DNA of 64,000 bases from Pantoea rwandensis (GCF_000759475.1 NZ_CP009454.1:3844001-3908000), one strand, 5' to 3'. Numbered from the stretch's first letter, positions 15,197-29,059 are shown. The notes: a model not told the origin generated them from the sequence alone. Numbers and translations: made by a program.

Positions 15197-16567
15197 ATGA
15201 AGGCTAAAGCGATATTACTCGCCTCGGTCTTGCTGGTAGGATGTCAGGCATCAAGGAATGACGCCAATATCCCCGTACAGCATGCACAGAGCCTGTCTTC
15301 AGCTGGTCAAGGTGAAAATGGAAAGTACGGAGATCAATTATTATCGCAGCGCTGGCAGGATGATGGAACAAGCCTCGCAGAAGATACCGATCTCTGGAAT
15401 CACATTAGTGACGAGTTGAAGATGGGGATTCCGGAAAACCCCCGGATCCGCGAACAAAAAACAAAGTTTTTAAAAAATAAGAGCTATCTCCACGATGTAA
15501 CATTACGGGCAGAGCCGTACATGTACTGGATTGTCGAGCAGATACAGAAACGTAAAATGCCGATGGAACTGGTACTGCTACCCATAGTGGAGAGCGCTTT
15601 TGACCCACATGCAACATCTTCTGCGAATGCCGCTGGCATCTGGCAGATTGTTGCACAAACGGGCAAAAACTATGGTTTGAAACAGAACCAATGGTATGAC
15701 GGACGCCGCGATGTGGTGGCCTCGACCAAAGTTGCGCTGGATATGATGCAGCGTCTGAACGGTATGTTTGACGGTGACTGGTTGTTAACAGTGGCCGCCT
15801 ATAACAGCGGTGAAGGACGAGTGCTGAAAGCGATAAAACAGAATAAGGCGCGCGGCAAGCCGACTGATTTCTGGCACTTATCGTTACCACGCGAAACTAC
15901 GGTCTATGTACCTAAGATGTTGGCCTTGAGTGAAATCCTCAAGAACAACAAGCAGTACGGTATCAAGTTGCCGACTCCAAACGAAAGCCGTGCTTTAGCA
16001 CGTGTTGAAGTGGGGCAGCAAATTGAACTGACGCAGGCCGCAGATATGGCCGGTATGTCGCTCAACAAGTTGAAGAGCTTCAACGCCGGTTATAAAAATG
16101 GCACCACTGCGCCAAACGGACCGCACTATATTATGGTGCCTAAGTCCAACGTTGCTAAGCTGCGCAATTCACTGGCATCCGGTGACATTGCATCCGTGCA
16201 GCCTGTTGAAATGGCGAAAGTCAGTGCAGCAGGAAACAACTATACGGTACGCAAAGGCGACACCTTGTCGGCAATTGCTAACAAGCTTGGCGTTAGCGTC
16301 AGTGCACTGAAACAGCAGAACAACCTGCGCAGCGCTTCAGTTCGCATCGGTCAGAAGTTGACTGTTGGCGGCAAAGCAACGCAGTTGGCTGATAACGGCA
16401 ACAGCATCACCTACCGTGTACGTAAGGGTGATTCTTTTGCCAGTATTGCAAAACGTCATGGTGTGAACACCCAGGATGTTATGCGCTGGAACAGTGACGC
16501 TAAAGACATTCAGCCGGGCGACAAGCTCACGCTGTTTGTGAAGAATAGCGCAACACCTGATACCTAA
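15197..16567 (+). CDS. mltD: Membrane-bound lytic transglycosylase D
   Basis: This 456-residue outer-membrane lipoprotein cleaves glycan strands of peptidoglycan. The start MKAKAILLASVLLVGC is a lipoprotein signal with the lipidated Cys at position 16; the longer frame from 15122 is not used. The SLT domain carries the catalytic Glu132 in LPIVESAFDPHATSSANAAGIWQI, and AAYNSGEGRV follows. Two LysM domains at the C-terminus (NNYTVRKGDTLSAIANKLGV and ITYRVRKGDSFASIAKRHGV) bind glycan. A terminator hairpin lies eight bases after the stop. It follows gloB by 71 bases; E. coli has the same pair. Confidence 0.95.
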   Translation: MKAKAILLASVLLVGCQASRNDANIPVQHAQSLSSAGQGENGKYGDQLLSQRWQDDGTSLAEDTDLWNHISDELKMGIPENPRIREQKTKFLKNKSYLHDVTLRAEPYMYWIVEQIQKRKMPMELVLLPIVESAFDPHATSSANAAGIWQIVAQTGKNYGLKQNQWYDGRRDVVASTKVALDMMQRLNGMFDGDWLLTVAAYNSGEGRVLKAIKQNKARGKPTDFWHLSLPRETTVYVPKMLALSEILKNNKQYGIKLPTPNESRALARVEVGQQIELTQAADMAGMSLNKLKSFNAGYKNGTTAPNGPHYIMVPKSNVAKLRNSLASGDIASVQPVEMAKVSAAGNNYTVRKGDTLSAIANKLGVSVSALKQQNNLRSASVRIGQKLTVGGKATQLADNGNSITYRVRKGDSFASIAKRHGVNTQDVMRWNSDAKDIQPGDKLTLFVKNSATPDT

Positions 16568-16574
16568 TACGTCG

Positions 16575-16602
16575 AAAAGGCTGACTTTTGTCAGCCTTTT
16601 TC
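16575..16602 (+). terminator. Intrinsic terminator of mltD
   Basis: AAAAGGCTGAC, a TTTT loop, GTCAGCCTTTTT and further T residues form a canonical terminator directly behind the mltD stop codon. It may also serve the converging yafD gene. Confidence 0.9.
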
Positions 16603-16680
16603 ATTTTCTGCCGTCCACAACCCTTCTCGCCGACACCCTTCAGCTCATTCTTTAGTCAGTTGTCAGACAGTATGCGTATG

Positions 16681-17484
16681 TTAACGCCCGATGGGATACG
16701 TTGAATTGAACTCAACCAGCAGTGGATTGTGATCTGAAGCGCGCGTGACCAGCACAGAAGCCTCGCTGACTTTCATATCCCGGTAGAAGACAAAATCTAA
16801 AGGACGACCAAACGCTTTACGGCGATGGTCATCCGTGAAATTCACTTCCTGCAATGTCATCTCTTCAGCAAAGCGATACAGCGCGTTCATGCGCTGGCGG
16901 CTCCAGGCGTTGAAATCGCCGGCCATGATCACCGGTCCGCGGTGGTGTTGAATCTGTTCGCCAATCGGCCCGAGTTGCTTGCTGTAGACATCCACGCCAA
17001 GGCTGAAATTCACCGCGTGGATGTTGACCACCATCAGCATCTCGCCAGTCGGCAGTGGATAGGCCGTCACCAGCGCCGACTTAGCCAGGCGTAACAAAGG
17101 TTCGCGTTCACGCAATGGACAGCAATACACAGGATGCGCAGAAGCCAGCGTCATCACGCCCGAAGGGTGCTGAGGTAAGACGAAGGCAGGTACCTGATCG
17201 GCCGCCAGATAGTTACTGGTGGCGAATTTGACCAGTTCAGGGGTGGTTTGTGCTTCCTGGAGTAAAACCAGGTGAGCATCTTTGCCGAAACCTTGCAGCA
17301 CGGACATCCAGTCTGCCCGCTGCTGCTTGAAGATATTCCACACTAAAACCCGCAAGGCAGGATCCGCAGGTAACGGTGCACCAGGCGGCAGCGCCTGCCC
17401 CAGATGCAACATCGCCCCAGGCGGGAATATCCGCTCCGCAGGCTGACCCGCTGTATAACGCATTGCATAAGTTTTCTTTCGCAC
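16681..17484 (-). CDS. yafD: Endonuclease/exonuclease/phosphatase-family protein YafD
   Basis: This 267-residue protein is close to YafD of E. coli (266 residues). It has the metal-dependent phosphoesterase fold with [27 protein letters not shown] (metal-binding Glu), HAVNFSLG, the catalytic [12 protein letters not shown] and the closing [13 protein letters not shown]. The substrate is unknown, possibly nucleic acid or a phospholipid head group. It converges with mltD. Upstream there is a very strong hairpin and then the MFS gene, an arrangement that differs from E. coli, where yafC and yafD are adjacent. Confidence 0.88.
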   Translation of the reverse strand: MRKKTYAMRYTAGQPAERIFPPGAMLHLGQALPPGAPLPADPALRVLVWNIFKQQRADWMSVLQGFGKDAHLVLLQEAQTTPELVKFATSNYLAADQVPAFVLPQHPSGVMTLASAHPVYCCPLREREPLLRLAKSALVTAYPLPTGEMLMVVNIHAVNFSLGVDVYSKQLGPIGEQIQHHRGPVIMAGDFNAWSRQRMNALYRFAEEMTLQEVNFTDDHRRKAFGRPLDFVFYRDMKVSEASVLVTRASDHNPLLVEFNSTYPIGR

Positions 17485-17572
17485 TTTCCCGCCTGGCTGA
17501 TTTACGACTACAACTTCACCTGACAGTTATAGGGATTTTAGGGCAGGGTTTCAATTGGCGTTGTTGATTGTC

Positions 17573-17606
17573 GGAATTAGCTTCACAGCAAAGTGAAGCT
17601 AATTCC
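17573..17606. repeat. Perfect 14-bp stem hairpin between the MFS gene and yafD
   Basis: GGAATTAGCTTCAC and GTGAAGCTAATTCC are perfectly inverted around AGCAAA. It lies 59 bases past the MFS gene stop and 89 bases before yafD. Neither strand has a T run after it, so it is either a terminator without U tract, an mRNA stabiliser or the scar of an insertion. Confidence 0.7.
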
Positions 17607-17664
17607 CCTACTTGCTGGATATCCCACTTTCGGGGTTCACTTCATCTGGCGATTTTTAGTGGCC

Positions 17665-18843
17665 CTACTCCGCCGCTAATTCTGCACGCGACTTGTCAAG
17701 TTGACCGCTCAAACGTACCAGTAATAGCGCGAAAAACACGATTACTGCACCGACCCAAGGCGTTTGAGCCAACCCGTAGTGCTCAACGATATGCCCTCCT
17801 ACTAATGAGCCCAGCGCGATACCAATGTTAAACGCCGCAATATTCAGACCTGAAGCCACGTCCACTGCACCAGGCGCGTAGGATTCTGCTTTTTGCACCA
17901 CATAAACCTGTAACCCCGGCACGTTAGCAAAAGCAAAGATTCCCATCACCAACACTGTCACCAACGCCATATAGTGCGAACTGGCGGTAAACTGAAACAG
18001 CAGCAACAATACGGCCAACGCAGCAAATATCAGCGTTAATGCAGACACTGCGCCATGACTGTCGGCCAGTTTGCCGCCCCAAATATTACCGATAGCCACG
18101 GAAATACCGTATCCCAGCAAAATGACACTCACTGCGGAAGGTGAGAACCCAGCCAGCGACTGCATCATCGGCGCCAGAAAAGTGAATGCCGTGAATACGC
18201 CGCCATAGCCCAGCGCCGTGATGGTATAAATGAGCAGCAGGCGAGGATTGACCATCACACGAGCTTGTTGTGCCAGCGTGGTAACAGGGGGTTGCGCAAT
18301 ATTACGCGGCACCAGAATCATACTGCTGACCAATGCAATGGCACCCAACAGCGAAACCGCAAGGAAACTTTCACGCCAGCCAAAGTGCTGACCAATCAAG
18401 GTGCCCAGAGGTACGCCCGTGACCAGTGCTACGGTTAAACCACCGAACATAATGGCGATGGCACTCGCCGCTTTTTCTTTGCTGACCAGGCTCGTAGCAA
18501 TCGTCGACCCAACAGAAAAGAAGACGCCATGTGCCAGCCCCGTTAACAAACGCGCAATCACCAGCGTCTCATAGTTGGGAGCTAACCATGCCACCAGGTT
18601 ACCTGCTGTGAAGAGCACCATGAGACCCATGAGCAACTGCTTACGCGGCAGCTTTCCAGTTAACGCGGTCAGTACAGGTGCGCCGATCGCGACACCCAGC
18701 GCATAGATAGAAACCAGCATACCTGCTGAAGGCAGTGTGATGCTGAGCTGTTCTGCAATGGTAGGGATCAGACCCACGATAACAAATTCGGTGGTTCCGA
18801 TAGCGAAGGCGCTGATGGTCAGCGCCCAGAGTGCAAGTGGCAT
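17665..18843 (-). CDS. MFS exporter, DHA1 group (YdhP/AraJ-like)
   Basis: This 392-residue inner-membrane protein has about twelve hydrophobic segments. It starts LALWALTISAFAIGTTEFVIVGLIPTIA, the N-terminal motif of the sugar/drug efflux group that includes YdhP, AraJ and NepI. The loop GKLPRKQLLMGLM corresponds to the DRxGRR-type motif A, and AHGVFFSVGSTIA to motif C regions. The substrate is unknown. It is divergent from the LysR gene yafC across 100 bases, and a regulator-target pairing is plausible. E. coli has no transporter at this position, so the gene was gained here or lost there. Confidence 0.82.
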   Translation of the reverse strand: MPLALWALTISAFAIGTTEFVIVGLIPTIAEQLSITLPSAGMLVSIYALGVAIGAPVLTALTGKLPRKQLLMGLMVLFTAGNLVAWLAPNYETLVIARLLTGLAHGVFFSVGSTIATSLVSKEKAASAIAIMFGGLTVALVTGVPLGTLIGQHFGWRESFLAVSLLGAIALVSSMILVPRNIAQPPVTTLAQQARVMVNPRLLLIYTITALGYGGVFTAFTFLAPMMQSLAGFSPSAVSVILLGYGISVAIGNIWGGKLADSHGAVSALTLIFAALAVLLLLFQFTASSHYMALVTVLVMGIFAFANVPGLQVYVVQKAESYAPGAVDVASGLNIAAFNIGIALGSLVGGHIVEHYGLAQTPWVGAVIVFFALLLVRLSGQLDKSRAELAAE

Positions 18844-18943
18844 GATTAACTCCCAGGAATGTTTTGATGGGCGTGATTATCGACTCATGCTTTAATGACA
18901 AAAAGGTGCAAAGTAACAATAGACTTTTGCTGTGGAGAGCATA

Positions 18944-19852
18944 ATGAAAGCGTCATCCGAGGAGTTAAAAGTCTTTATTGCCGTGGTCGAAAGCGGCAGT
19001 TTTAGCCGAGCCGCCGAGCAATTACAGATGGCCAATTCAGCCGTTAGCCGCACAGTAAAAAAGCTTGAGAATAAATTGGGTGTGGCATTGCTGACGCGCA
19101 CAACGCGCCAACTCGCACTGACACACGAAGGTGAACACTACTTCCGACGCGTGCAAAAACTGATGCAGGAGATGTCTACTGCCGAGAATGAGTTGACGGA
19201 GCGTCAGCAAGCACCAAAAGGGGTCCTGCGCATCGATGCCGCTACACCGGTCATCCTGCATTTGATTCTTCCCATGATTAAGCCCTTTCGTGAGCGCTAT
19301 CCTGACGTTAGCCTGTCGCTGATTTCATCTGAGAGTTTTATCAATCTGATTGAACGTAAGGTCGACGTGGCCATTCGCGCAGGCAACCTGACAGACTCAA
19401 CTTTGCGGGCGCGCTTACTGTTTATTAGTTATCGTAAACTGGTAGCGACCCCGGCATATTTAGCGAAATATGGCGTACCTACTTCCACAACCGATCTTGC
19501 TCACCATGAATGCCTTGGCTTTGTTGAACCATTGCGTTTAAACCGCTGGCCAATTTCTGATAATGGCCGCGATCTCTATGACATTGAGCCGGGAATGTCC
19601 TCGAATAGTGGTGAAACTATCAAACAACTGTGCCTTGATGATCAGGGCATCGCTTGCCTGTCCGATTACATGGTCGATAGCGAAATTGCGGATGGAACCT
19701 TTATTGAGATATTGGCAGAACAGCGCGTGCCCGTTGAAATGCCTTTTAATGCGGTTTATTACAGCGATCTGGGAGTGAGTCAGCGCGTACGCGTCTTTAT
19801 CGACTTTCTCAGTGAATGGGTTAATCATCAGCCCTGGCGAATGCAGGGCTGA
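18944..19852 (+). CDS. yafC: LysR-family regulator YafC
   Basis: This 302-residue LysR-type regulator has a winged helix-turn-helix at residues 4-62 ([42 protein letters not shown]) and a substrate-binding-protein-like effector domain ([18 protein letters not shown] ... [13 protein letters not shown]). ATG 18944 with GGAGAG upstream matches the E. coli start; an upstream frame from 18932 is not needed. It is divergent from the MFS exporter, which it may control, and its stop is 12 bases from the stop of the converging dkgB. The effector is unknown. Confidence 0.88.
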   Translation: MKASSEELKVFIAVVESGSFSRAAEQLQMANSAVSRTVKKLENKLGVALLTRTTRQLALTHEGEHYFRRVQKLMQEMSTAENELTERQQAPKGVLRIDAATPVILHLILPMIKPFRERYPDVSLSLISSESFINLIERKVDVAIRAGNLTDSTLRARLLFISYRKLVATPAYLAKYGVPTSTTDLAHHECLGFVEPLRLNRWPISDNGRDLYDIEPGMSSNSGETIKQLCLDDQGIACLSDYMVDSEIADGTFIEILAEQRVPVEMPFNAVYYSDLGVSQRVRVFIDFLSEWVNHQPWRMQG

Positions 19853-19864
19853 TAAAAATCTGAC

Positions 19865-20668
19865 TTAATCCCAGTCTGGTGCAAGGCCTTCAGGACTCAC
19901 CAGTCTCTGCTGGCGATCCAGGGCCGCGATTTGCGCCATATCTTCCGCATCAAGCTCAACGCGAGCAGCCTCAATGTTACTGGCAAGGTTTTCACGCTTG
20001 GTTGATGAAGGAATAACGGCATAGCCTGATTGCATCGCCCAACTCAGCACAACTTGTGCAGGCGTTGCCTGATGCTTTTGTGCAATATCCTGAATCGTGC
20101 CATCCTTCAATGCTTCACCGTAAGCCAGCGTCATATAAGACGTAATATGTATCCCCTGCTGTTTTGCAAACTCGACGACCTCTCGGTTCTGCAGGAAAGG
20201 ATGCAGCTCAATTTGGTTGGTTGCGATATTTTCGATACCCACCGCTTCAATTGCCTCTTTCATTAGCGCAATTGGGAAGTTTGAGATTCCAATTTGTCGT
20301 GTCAGGCCCATCTCTTTAGCGGTCATTAATGCCTGCATGCTCTCCTTCACTGAGACCGCAGCACCGGAAGATGGCCAGTGAATCAGAGTAAGATCGACAT
20401 AGTCAGAACGTAGTTTTGACAGGCTCTGCTGCAAACTCGGTATCAGTTTTTCTGCTGAGAGGTTTTCGATCCAAATCTTGGTGGTAATAAACAGTTGATC
20501 ACGCGCTATGCCACTTTCAGCGATGGCCTGGCCAACAGCAGCCTCATTTTCATAGATTTGCGCGGTGTCGATGGCACGATAACCCAGTTCCAGTGCGGTC
20601 TTTACGGAATGAATTACAACATCGTCTTGCAGGCGGAAGGTACCTAAACCAAAGGCAGGGATTGTCAT
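19865..20668 (-). CDS. dkgB: Aldo-keto reductase, 2,5-diketo-D-gluconate/methylglyoxal reductase B
   Basis: This 267-residue NADPH-dependent reductase has the TIM-barrel aldo-keto reductase signatures: [14 protein letters not shown] with the catalytic Asp and Tyr, LFITTKIW with the Lys, VDLTLIHWP with the His, and the C-terminal cofactor motif [17 protein letters not shown]. DkgB reduces 2,5-diketogluconate and also methylglyoxal. It is beside the rRNA operon and yafC exactly as in E. coli. GloB and the glyoxalase-like protein at 35729-36118 are other possible aldehyde-detoxifying functions in the window. Confidence 0.92.
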   Translation of the reverse strand: MTIPAFGLGTFRLQDDVVIHSVKTALELGYRAIDTAQIYENEAAVGQAIAESGIARDQLFITTKIWIENLSAEKLIPSLQQSLSKLRSDYVDLTLIHWPSSGAAVSVKESMQALMTAKEMGLTRQIGISNFPIALMKEAIEAVGIENIATNQIELHPFLQNREVVEFAKQQGIHITSYMTLAYGEALKDGTIQDIAQKHQATPAQVVLSWAMQSGYAVIPSSTKRENLASNIEAARVELDAEDMAQIAALDRQQRLVSPEGLAPDWD

Positions 20669-20796
20669 GTTTTCCTCATCGTTTTGTGAATGATTTCGAT
20701 GAGGAGCATTGTGGCAGCATTATTATTGCTGAAAAATCCGCTTATAAGCAGAAGAATATTGCAATTAAATCAACAATTGAGCTTGAATTTTAGACA

Positions 20797-20828
20797 TGAA
20801 AAAGCCCTGACTTATTAAGTCAGGGCTT
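20797..20828 (-). terminator. Terminator of the rRNA operon
   Basis: On the minus strand AAGCCCTGACTTA is followed by its inverse copy and then TTTTTC. It lies just past the tRNA-Asp gene and ends the rRNA operon. Confidence 0.88.
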
Positions 20829-20838
20829 ATCAATTAAG

Positions 20839-20915
20839 TGGCGGAACGGACGGGGCTCGAACCCGCGACCCCCTGCGTGACAGGCAGGTATTCTAACCAA
20901 CTGAACTACCGCTCC
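20839..20915 (-). tRNA. aspU: tRNA-Asp (GTC) at the end of the rRNA operon
   Basis: This 77-base copy is identical to the tRNA-Asp at 12147-12223, with anticodon GTC and encoded CCA. It is 100 bases beyond the 5S gene in the same direction and therefore a distal rRNA-operon tRNA, as in E. coli rrnH where it is called aspU. Confidence 0.95.
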
Positions 20916-21015
20916 ACCGATTCTGTACCAAAATCAGAAAATCGTTCTGAATCTGGGTGTTTCACCCTTTCAGCGTCACTTGAAAGGTCACGACTCACGA
21001 ATGAGTCTTAAATTG

Positions 21016-21135
21016 ATGCCTGGCAGTTCCCTACTCTCGCATGGGGAGACCCCACACTACCATCGGCGCTACGGCGTTTCACTTCTGAGTTCGGCATGGG
21101 GTCAGGTGGGACCACCGCGCTACAGCCGCCAGGCA
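21016..21135 (-). rRNA. rrf: 5S ribosomal RNA
   Basis: The 120-base minus-strand sequence begins TGCCTGGCGGC and ends GCCAGGCAT, pairing its own ends, and contains the CCCCATGCCGAACTCAGAAGTGAAACG core of enterobacterial 5S rRNA. It is the third rRNA of the operon. Confidence 0.96.
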
Positions 21136-21139
21136 AATC

Positions 21140-21320
21140 TTGGTGCCATGTCCTGTGTCTTTTGTGCTGATGCTGCGTTGCTCTCCCTCGCGTAACTCAG
21201 TCACATACTTCAGTATGCTCCTTCGTTCCGTCTCGGTCGGCGCCTTGCCTCAGCGCAAAATCCTTCGGACTTAAGTCCGCAGGACATCGCTAATTCTTTT
21301 ATCCGGATGAATCAAGCTGA
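21140..21320. repeat. ERIC-like palindromic sequence in the 23S-5S spacer
   Basis: The spacer between 23S and 5S is 227 bases, about twice what I expect from E. coli. It contains GCTGCGTTG and CAGTCACATACTTCAGTATGCTCC (21198-21221), which resemble the centre of ERIC elements, and a separate 14-bp palindrome CGGACTTAAGTCCG (21266-21279). I read it as a degenerate ERIC-type element inside the transcribed spacer; it may form RNA hairpins near the processing sites. Confidence 0.5.
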
Positions 21321-21362
21321 AAATCTACTTCTGCGTCTCTTCAAAAACGCCTCTGGCGTTGT

Positions 21363-24269
<2,907 letters not shown>

Positions 24270-24400
24270 TCACAACCCACAGGCGTTTTGCAACGCATGC
24301 AGACTGCAAGCATTTGAGAGACTCGAACACATCGTTTATTCATTCTTATTACGGAGAATGAACGCGACGTGTCGTTTCAATTTTCAGCTTGTTCCGGATT

Positions 24401-24410
24401 GTTAAAGAGC
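24401..24410 (-). promoter_or_regulatory. boxA antitermination element in the 16S-23S spacer
   Basis: GCTCTTTAAC on the minus strand is the boxA sequence bound by the NusB-S10 complex. The same sequence occurs in the 16S leader at 26341-26350. It lies between tRNA-Glu and 23S. Confidence 0.75.
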
Positions 24411-24483
24411 AAATATCTCAAACGCAGCTCGTAAGCTGGTTTTGAGATACTGTGGAGACACCTTTCACCTGTCACCAAGCAAG

Positions 24484-24558
24484 TGGCGTCCCCTAGGGGA
24501 TTCGAACCCCTGTTGCCGCCGTGAAAGGGCGGAGTCCTAACCGCTAGACGAAGGGGAC
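24484..24558 (-). tRNA. gltT: tRNA-Glu (TTC) in the 16S-23S spacer
   Basis: The 75-base minus-strand sequence runs from GTCCCCTTCGTCTAG to CTAGGGGACGCCA with anticodon TTC in CCTTTCACG. All four stems pair. A single tRNA-Glu spacer marks this as a Glu-type rRNA operon, whereas E. coli rrnH at the same locus has Ile-Ala tRNAs. The symbol is by function; numbering differs between genomes. Confidence 0.93.
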
Positions 24559-24647
24559 ACGATAGTGTCACGACTTCGCAGCCGTCTTGCTCATTACTTT
24601 TCTATCAGACAATCTGTGTGAGCACTGCGCGGGAAGGTATCTTCAGG

Positions 24648-26187
<1,540 letters not shown>

Positions 26188-26340
26188 AAGTTTGATTTGC
26201 TGCAACAAGTGCAGCGATGCTCATCTGTAAAACGTCATAATGAATTTCATTATGTGTTCACTCGTGAGACTTGATATTTATTACGTCCGGAGACGTTGAT
26301 ATCAATCCTGCGAGTGCCCACACAGATTGTCTGATAAATT

Positions 26341-26350
26341 GTTAAAGAGC
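26341..26350 (-). promoter_or_regulatory. boxA antitermination element of the 16S leader
   Basis: GCTCTTTAAC on the minus strand, about 155 bases upstream of mature 16S and downstream of P2, matches boxA. It allows Rho-resistant transcription of the rRNA genes. Confidence 0.78.
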
Positions 26351-26390
26351 GGTGCAATCAGCGCCTTAAGCTGCTGTTGCGAGGTGGCGT

Positions 26391-26418
26391 ATATTACGCT
26401 TTCCTCCTTCAGAGTCAA
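26391..26418 (-). promoter_or_regulatory. rRNA operon promoter P2
   Basis: On the minus strand TTGACT (26418-26413) and TAATAT (26396-26391) are separated by 16 bases. P2 lies about 200 bases upstream of the mature 16S end, as expected for enterobacterial rRNA operons. Confidence 0.85.
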
Positions 26419-26512
26419 ACACTTTTTTTAGCGTTTTTTCTCCGGCGGGATGAATCACTTCACTCCCTGCTGAGCCGTCTGCGTTGCCGCTTTGCCGTCT
26501 CAGTGGTGGCGC

Positions 26513-26540
26513 ATTATAGGCAGGTTCTGAGGAAGCGCAA
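26513..26540 (-). promoter_or_regulatory. rRNA operon promoter P1 with upstream AT-rich region
   Basis: On the minus strand TTGCGC (26540-26535) and a perfect TATAAT (26518-26513) are 16 bases apart, followed by the GC-rich start GCGCCACC typical of stringently controlled promoters. Just upstream, CAATTTTCAAG (26544-26554) and CTTGAAAATTG (26569-26579) form an AT-rich inverted repeat in the UP-element/Fis position. The P1-P2 spacing is about 120 bases. Between the gmhB stop and 16S nothing else is visible. Confidence 0.85.
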
Positions 26541-26595
26541 GGGCAATTTTCAAGTTTTTATTCGTTCGCTTGAAAATTGCACAAAACCGCCTGAA

Positions 26596-27156
26596 TCAGC
26601 CCTTTTTAATGCGTCCAGGCAGCTCTGACAGGCTATTAAGCACCCAATCTGCTGCATTTTCCCCTTCAGCGGTGACCGGCTTACCCGTACGCACCAGCAC
26701 TTTCGTGCCCACACCTGCTGCTGCTGCTGCCTGCATATCTTCTATTTTGTCACCGACCATATAAGAAGCAGCCATATCGATATTCAGATGCTTCTGCGCA
26801 GAGAGCAGCATACCCGGCTGCGGCTTACGGCAATCACATACCTGGCGATACTCTTCAACTGTTGCATCTGGCAGATGAGGACAGAAATAGATGCCATCAA
26901 GATCGACATCACGATCCGCCAGAGACCAATCCATCCATTCGGTGAGCTGCATAAACTGGTCTTCGGTAAACATGCCACGCGCAATACCGGACTGGTTGGT
27001 CACCAGGACCAGCGCGAAGCCCATCTTCTTTAGCGCCTGCAACGCTTCAATGGTGCCATCGATGAATTCAAAATTATCGATTTCGTGAACATAACCATGA
27101 TCGACATTCAGGGTGCCATCACGATCTAGAAAAATAGCGGGGACTTTGTTCGACAC
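26596..27156 (-). CDS. gmhB: D-glycero-beta-D-manno-heptose-1,7-bisphosphate 7-phosphatase
   Basis: This 186-residue HAD phosphatase removes the 7-phosphate in ADP-heptose synthesis for the lipopolysaccharide core. The nucleophile motif FLDRDGTLN has Asp11 and Asp13, the second motif is [15 protein letters not shown]...[10 protein letters not shown] contains the zinc-binding cysteines, and [16 protein letters not shown] is the last HAD motif. It lies between metN and the rRNA operon as in E. coli and is divergent from metN over 188 bases. Confidence 0.94.
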   Translation of the reverse strand: MSNKVPAIFLDRDGTLNVDHGYVHEIDNFEFIDGTIEALQALKKMGFALVLVTNQSGIARGMFTEDQFMQLTEWMDWSLADRDVDLDGIYFCPHLPDATVEEYRQVCDCRKPQPGMLLSAQKHLNIDMAASYMVGDKIEDMQAAAAAGVGTKVLVRTGKPVTAEGENAADWVLNSLSELPGRIKKG

Positions 27157-27245
27157 GTAGAAACTCCTGCTGCAAATAATGCCGCACAGTATCGCATGAT
27201 TGCATATATAGAGAGAATGGCAGATTGAATGACTTCGATTGATTT

Positions 27246-27269
27246 AGCCGTCTGGATGCCTTAACATCC
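27246..27269. promoter_or_regulatory. Possible MetJ boxes upstream of metN
   Basis: AGCCGTCT (27246-27253) matches the MetJ box AGACGTCT at seven of eight positions. The two adjoining octamers match at about five and four positions. Tandem degenerate boxes of this kind regulate metNIQ in E. coli; here the evidence is one good and two weak boxes. Confidence 0.45.
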
Positions 27270-27344
27270 ATCCAAATTTCACGCAGCGCGATCGCGTGAA
27301 ACCCGATACACCACGGACAATGCAACACGATAACTATTAAACTA

Positions 27345-28376
27345 ATGATTAAACTCGAAAACATAACCAAAGTGTTCCAGCAAGGTTCACGCACCATTCA
27401 GGCGCTTTCCAACGTCAGCCTGCACGTGCCTGCTGGACAGATTTATGGCGTCATCGGTGCTTCCGGAGCCGGTAAAAGTACGCTTATACGCTGCGTTAAC
27501 TTGCTTGAGCGTCCAACATCAGGACGCGTGCTGGTTGATGGTCAGGATTTGACTGCCCTCTCCTCCTCAAAACTGACGCTGGCACGCCGTCAGATTGGCA
27601 TGATTTTCCAGCACTTCAATCTTATGAACTCACGTACCGTCGCCGGTAACGTTGCGCTGCCGCTCGAATTAGGCAACTTATCACGTGAGCAGATCAAAAA
27701 CCGCGTGACTGAACTGCTGGAGTTAGTTGGGCTGGCAGATAAGCACGACAGCTGGCCTGCGAATCTTTCCGGTGGGCAAAAACAGCGTGTGGCGATTGCG
27801 CGTGCGCTGGCCACTAATCCAAAAGTTTTGTTGTGTGATGAAGCCACCAGCGCCCTTGACCCAGCAACCACACGTTCCATCTTAGAATTATTAAAAGACA
27901 TCAACCGCCGTCTGGGGATCACTATTCTGCTGATCACTCATGAGATGGATGTGGTGAAACGCATCTGCGACCAGGTTGCTGTAATCAGTAATGGCGAACT
28001 GATTGAAAAAGACAGCGTCAGTGAAGTGTTCTCACATCCTAAAACGCCACTGGCCCAGCAATTCATTCAATCGACGCTGCATCTGGATATCCCAGACGAT
28101 TACCAGCAACGTATGACACCGCAAGCCACAGCTGAAAGCGTCCCGCTGTTGCGTCTGGAGTTCACCGGCAAATCAGTAGATGCGCCGCTGCTTTCAGAAG
28201 CTGCTCGTCGCTTCAATGTGAATAACAACATCATCAGTGCCCAGATGGATTATGCCGGCGGCGTTAAGTTCGGCATCATGCTGGCCGAGATGGATGGCAG
28301 TGAAACAGATACACAGGCAGCGATTGCCTGGCTGAAAGAAAATCATGTGAAAGTAGAGGTACTGGGTTATGTCTGA
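27345..28376 (+). CDS. metN: Methionine ABC transporter ATPase
   Basis: This 343-residue protein has the same length as E. coli MetN. It contains Walker A GASGAGKS, signature LSGGQKQR, Walker [13 protein letters not shown] and a C-terminal NIL/ACT-type regulatory domain ([44 protein letters not shown]) that binds methionine and slows transport. It powers D- and L-methionine uptake with MetI and MetQ. Its end overlaps metI by eight bases. Control by MetJ is likely from the family and from a weak box upstream. Confidence 0.97.
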   Translation: MIKLENITKVFQQGSRTIQALSNVSLHVPAGQIYGVIGASGAGKSTLIRCVNLLERPTSGRVLVDGQDLTALSSSKLTLARRQIGMIFQHFNLMNSRTVAGNVALPLELGNLSREQIKNRVTELLELVGLADKHDSWPANLSGGQKQRVAIARALATNPKVLLCDEATSALDPATTRSILELLKDINRRLGITILLITHEMDVVKRICDQVAVISNGELIEKDSVSEVFSHPKTPLAQQFIQSTLHLDIPDDYQQRMTPQATAESVPLLRLEFTGKSVDAPLLSEAARRFNVNNNIISAQMDYAGGVKFGIMLAEMDGSETDTQAAIAWLKENHVKVEVLGYV

Positions 28377-29022
28377 AGCGATGCTGTGGTTACTGACGCG
28401 TGGCGTCTGGGAAACGCTGATGATGACCTTCGTCTCTGGTTTCTTTGGTTTTGTACTCGGCCTGCCCGTCGGCGTGCTGCTGTATGTCACTCGCCCAGGG
28501 CAAATTCTGGCCAATGGCACACTCTATCGCGTGCTCTCAGCGGTGGTGAATATCTTCCGTTCAATCCCCTTCATTATATTGCTGGTGTGGATGATTCCTT
28601 TCACGCGCATGATTGTCGGCACCTCCATTGGTTTGCAGGCCGCTATCGTGCCATTGACAGTGGGTGCCGCTCCCTTTATTGCGCGTATGGTTGAGAATGC
28701 GCTGTTAGAGCTGCCAACCGGTTTGATTGAAGCCTCACGCGCGATGGGCGCTACTCCCCTGCAGATCGTACGTAAAGTGCTACTACCTGAAGCCCTGCCG
28801 GGTCTGGTAAATGCCGCTACAATTACTCTGATTACGCTGGTCGGCTACTCCGCGATGGGCGGCGCGGTCGGCGCAGGTGGCTTGGGTCAGATTGGCTATC
28901 AGTATGGGTACATTGGCTATAACGCCACTGTGATGAATACCGTGCTGATTTTGCTGGTTGTTCTGGTGTATCTCATTCAATTCTGTGGCGACCGCATTGT
29001 CCGTGCTGTGTCACATAAATAA
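28369..29022 (+). CDS. metI: Methionine ABC transporter permease
   Basis: This 217-residue inner-membrane permease with about five transmembrane helices carries the coupling loop [26 protein letters not shown]. It overlaps metN by eight bases and precedes metQ by 37 bases. The metNIQ order is the standard one. Confidence 0.96.
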   Translation: MSEAMLWLLTRGVWETLMMTFVSGFFGFVLGLPVGVLLYVTRPGQILANGTLYRVLSAVVNIFRSIPFIILLVWMIPFTRMIVGTSIGLQAAIVPLTVGAAPFIARMVENALLELPTGLIEASRAMGATPLQIVRKVLLPEALPGLVNAATITLITLVGYSAMGGAVGAGGLGQIGYQYGYIGYNATVMNTVLILLVVLVYLIQFCGDRIVRAVSHK

Positions 29023-29059
29023 GTAAACAACATCAATAGTCCTCTATTAAGGAAGGGAT

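Noticed and set aside
27281..27299. CACGC...GCGTG inverted repeat upstream of metN as a regulatory site
   Set aside because: The arms are only five bases with a nine-base gap, which is easily found by chance; no known methionine regulator binds such a site.
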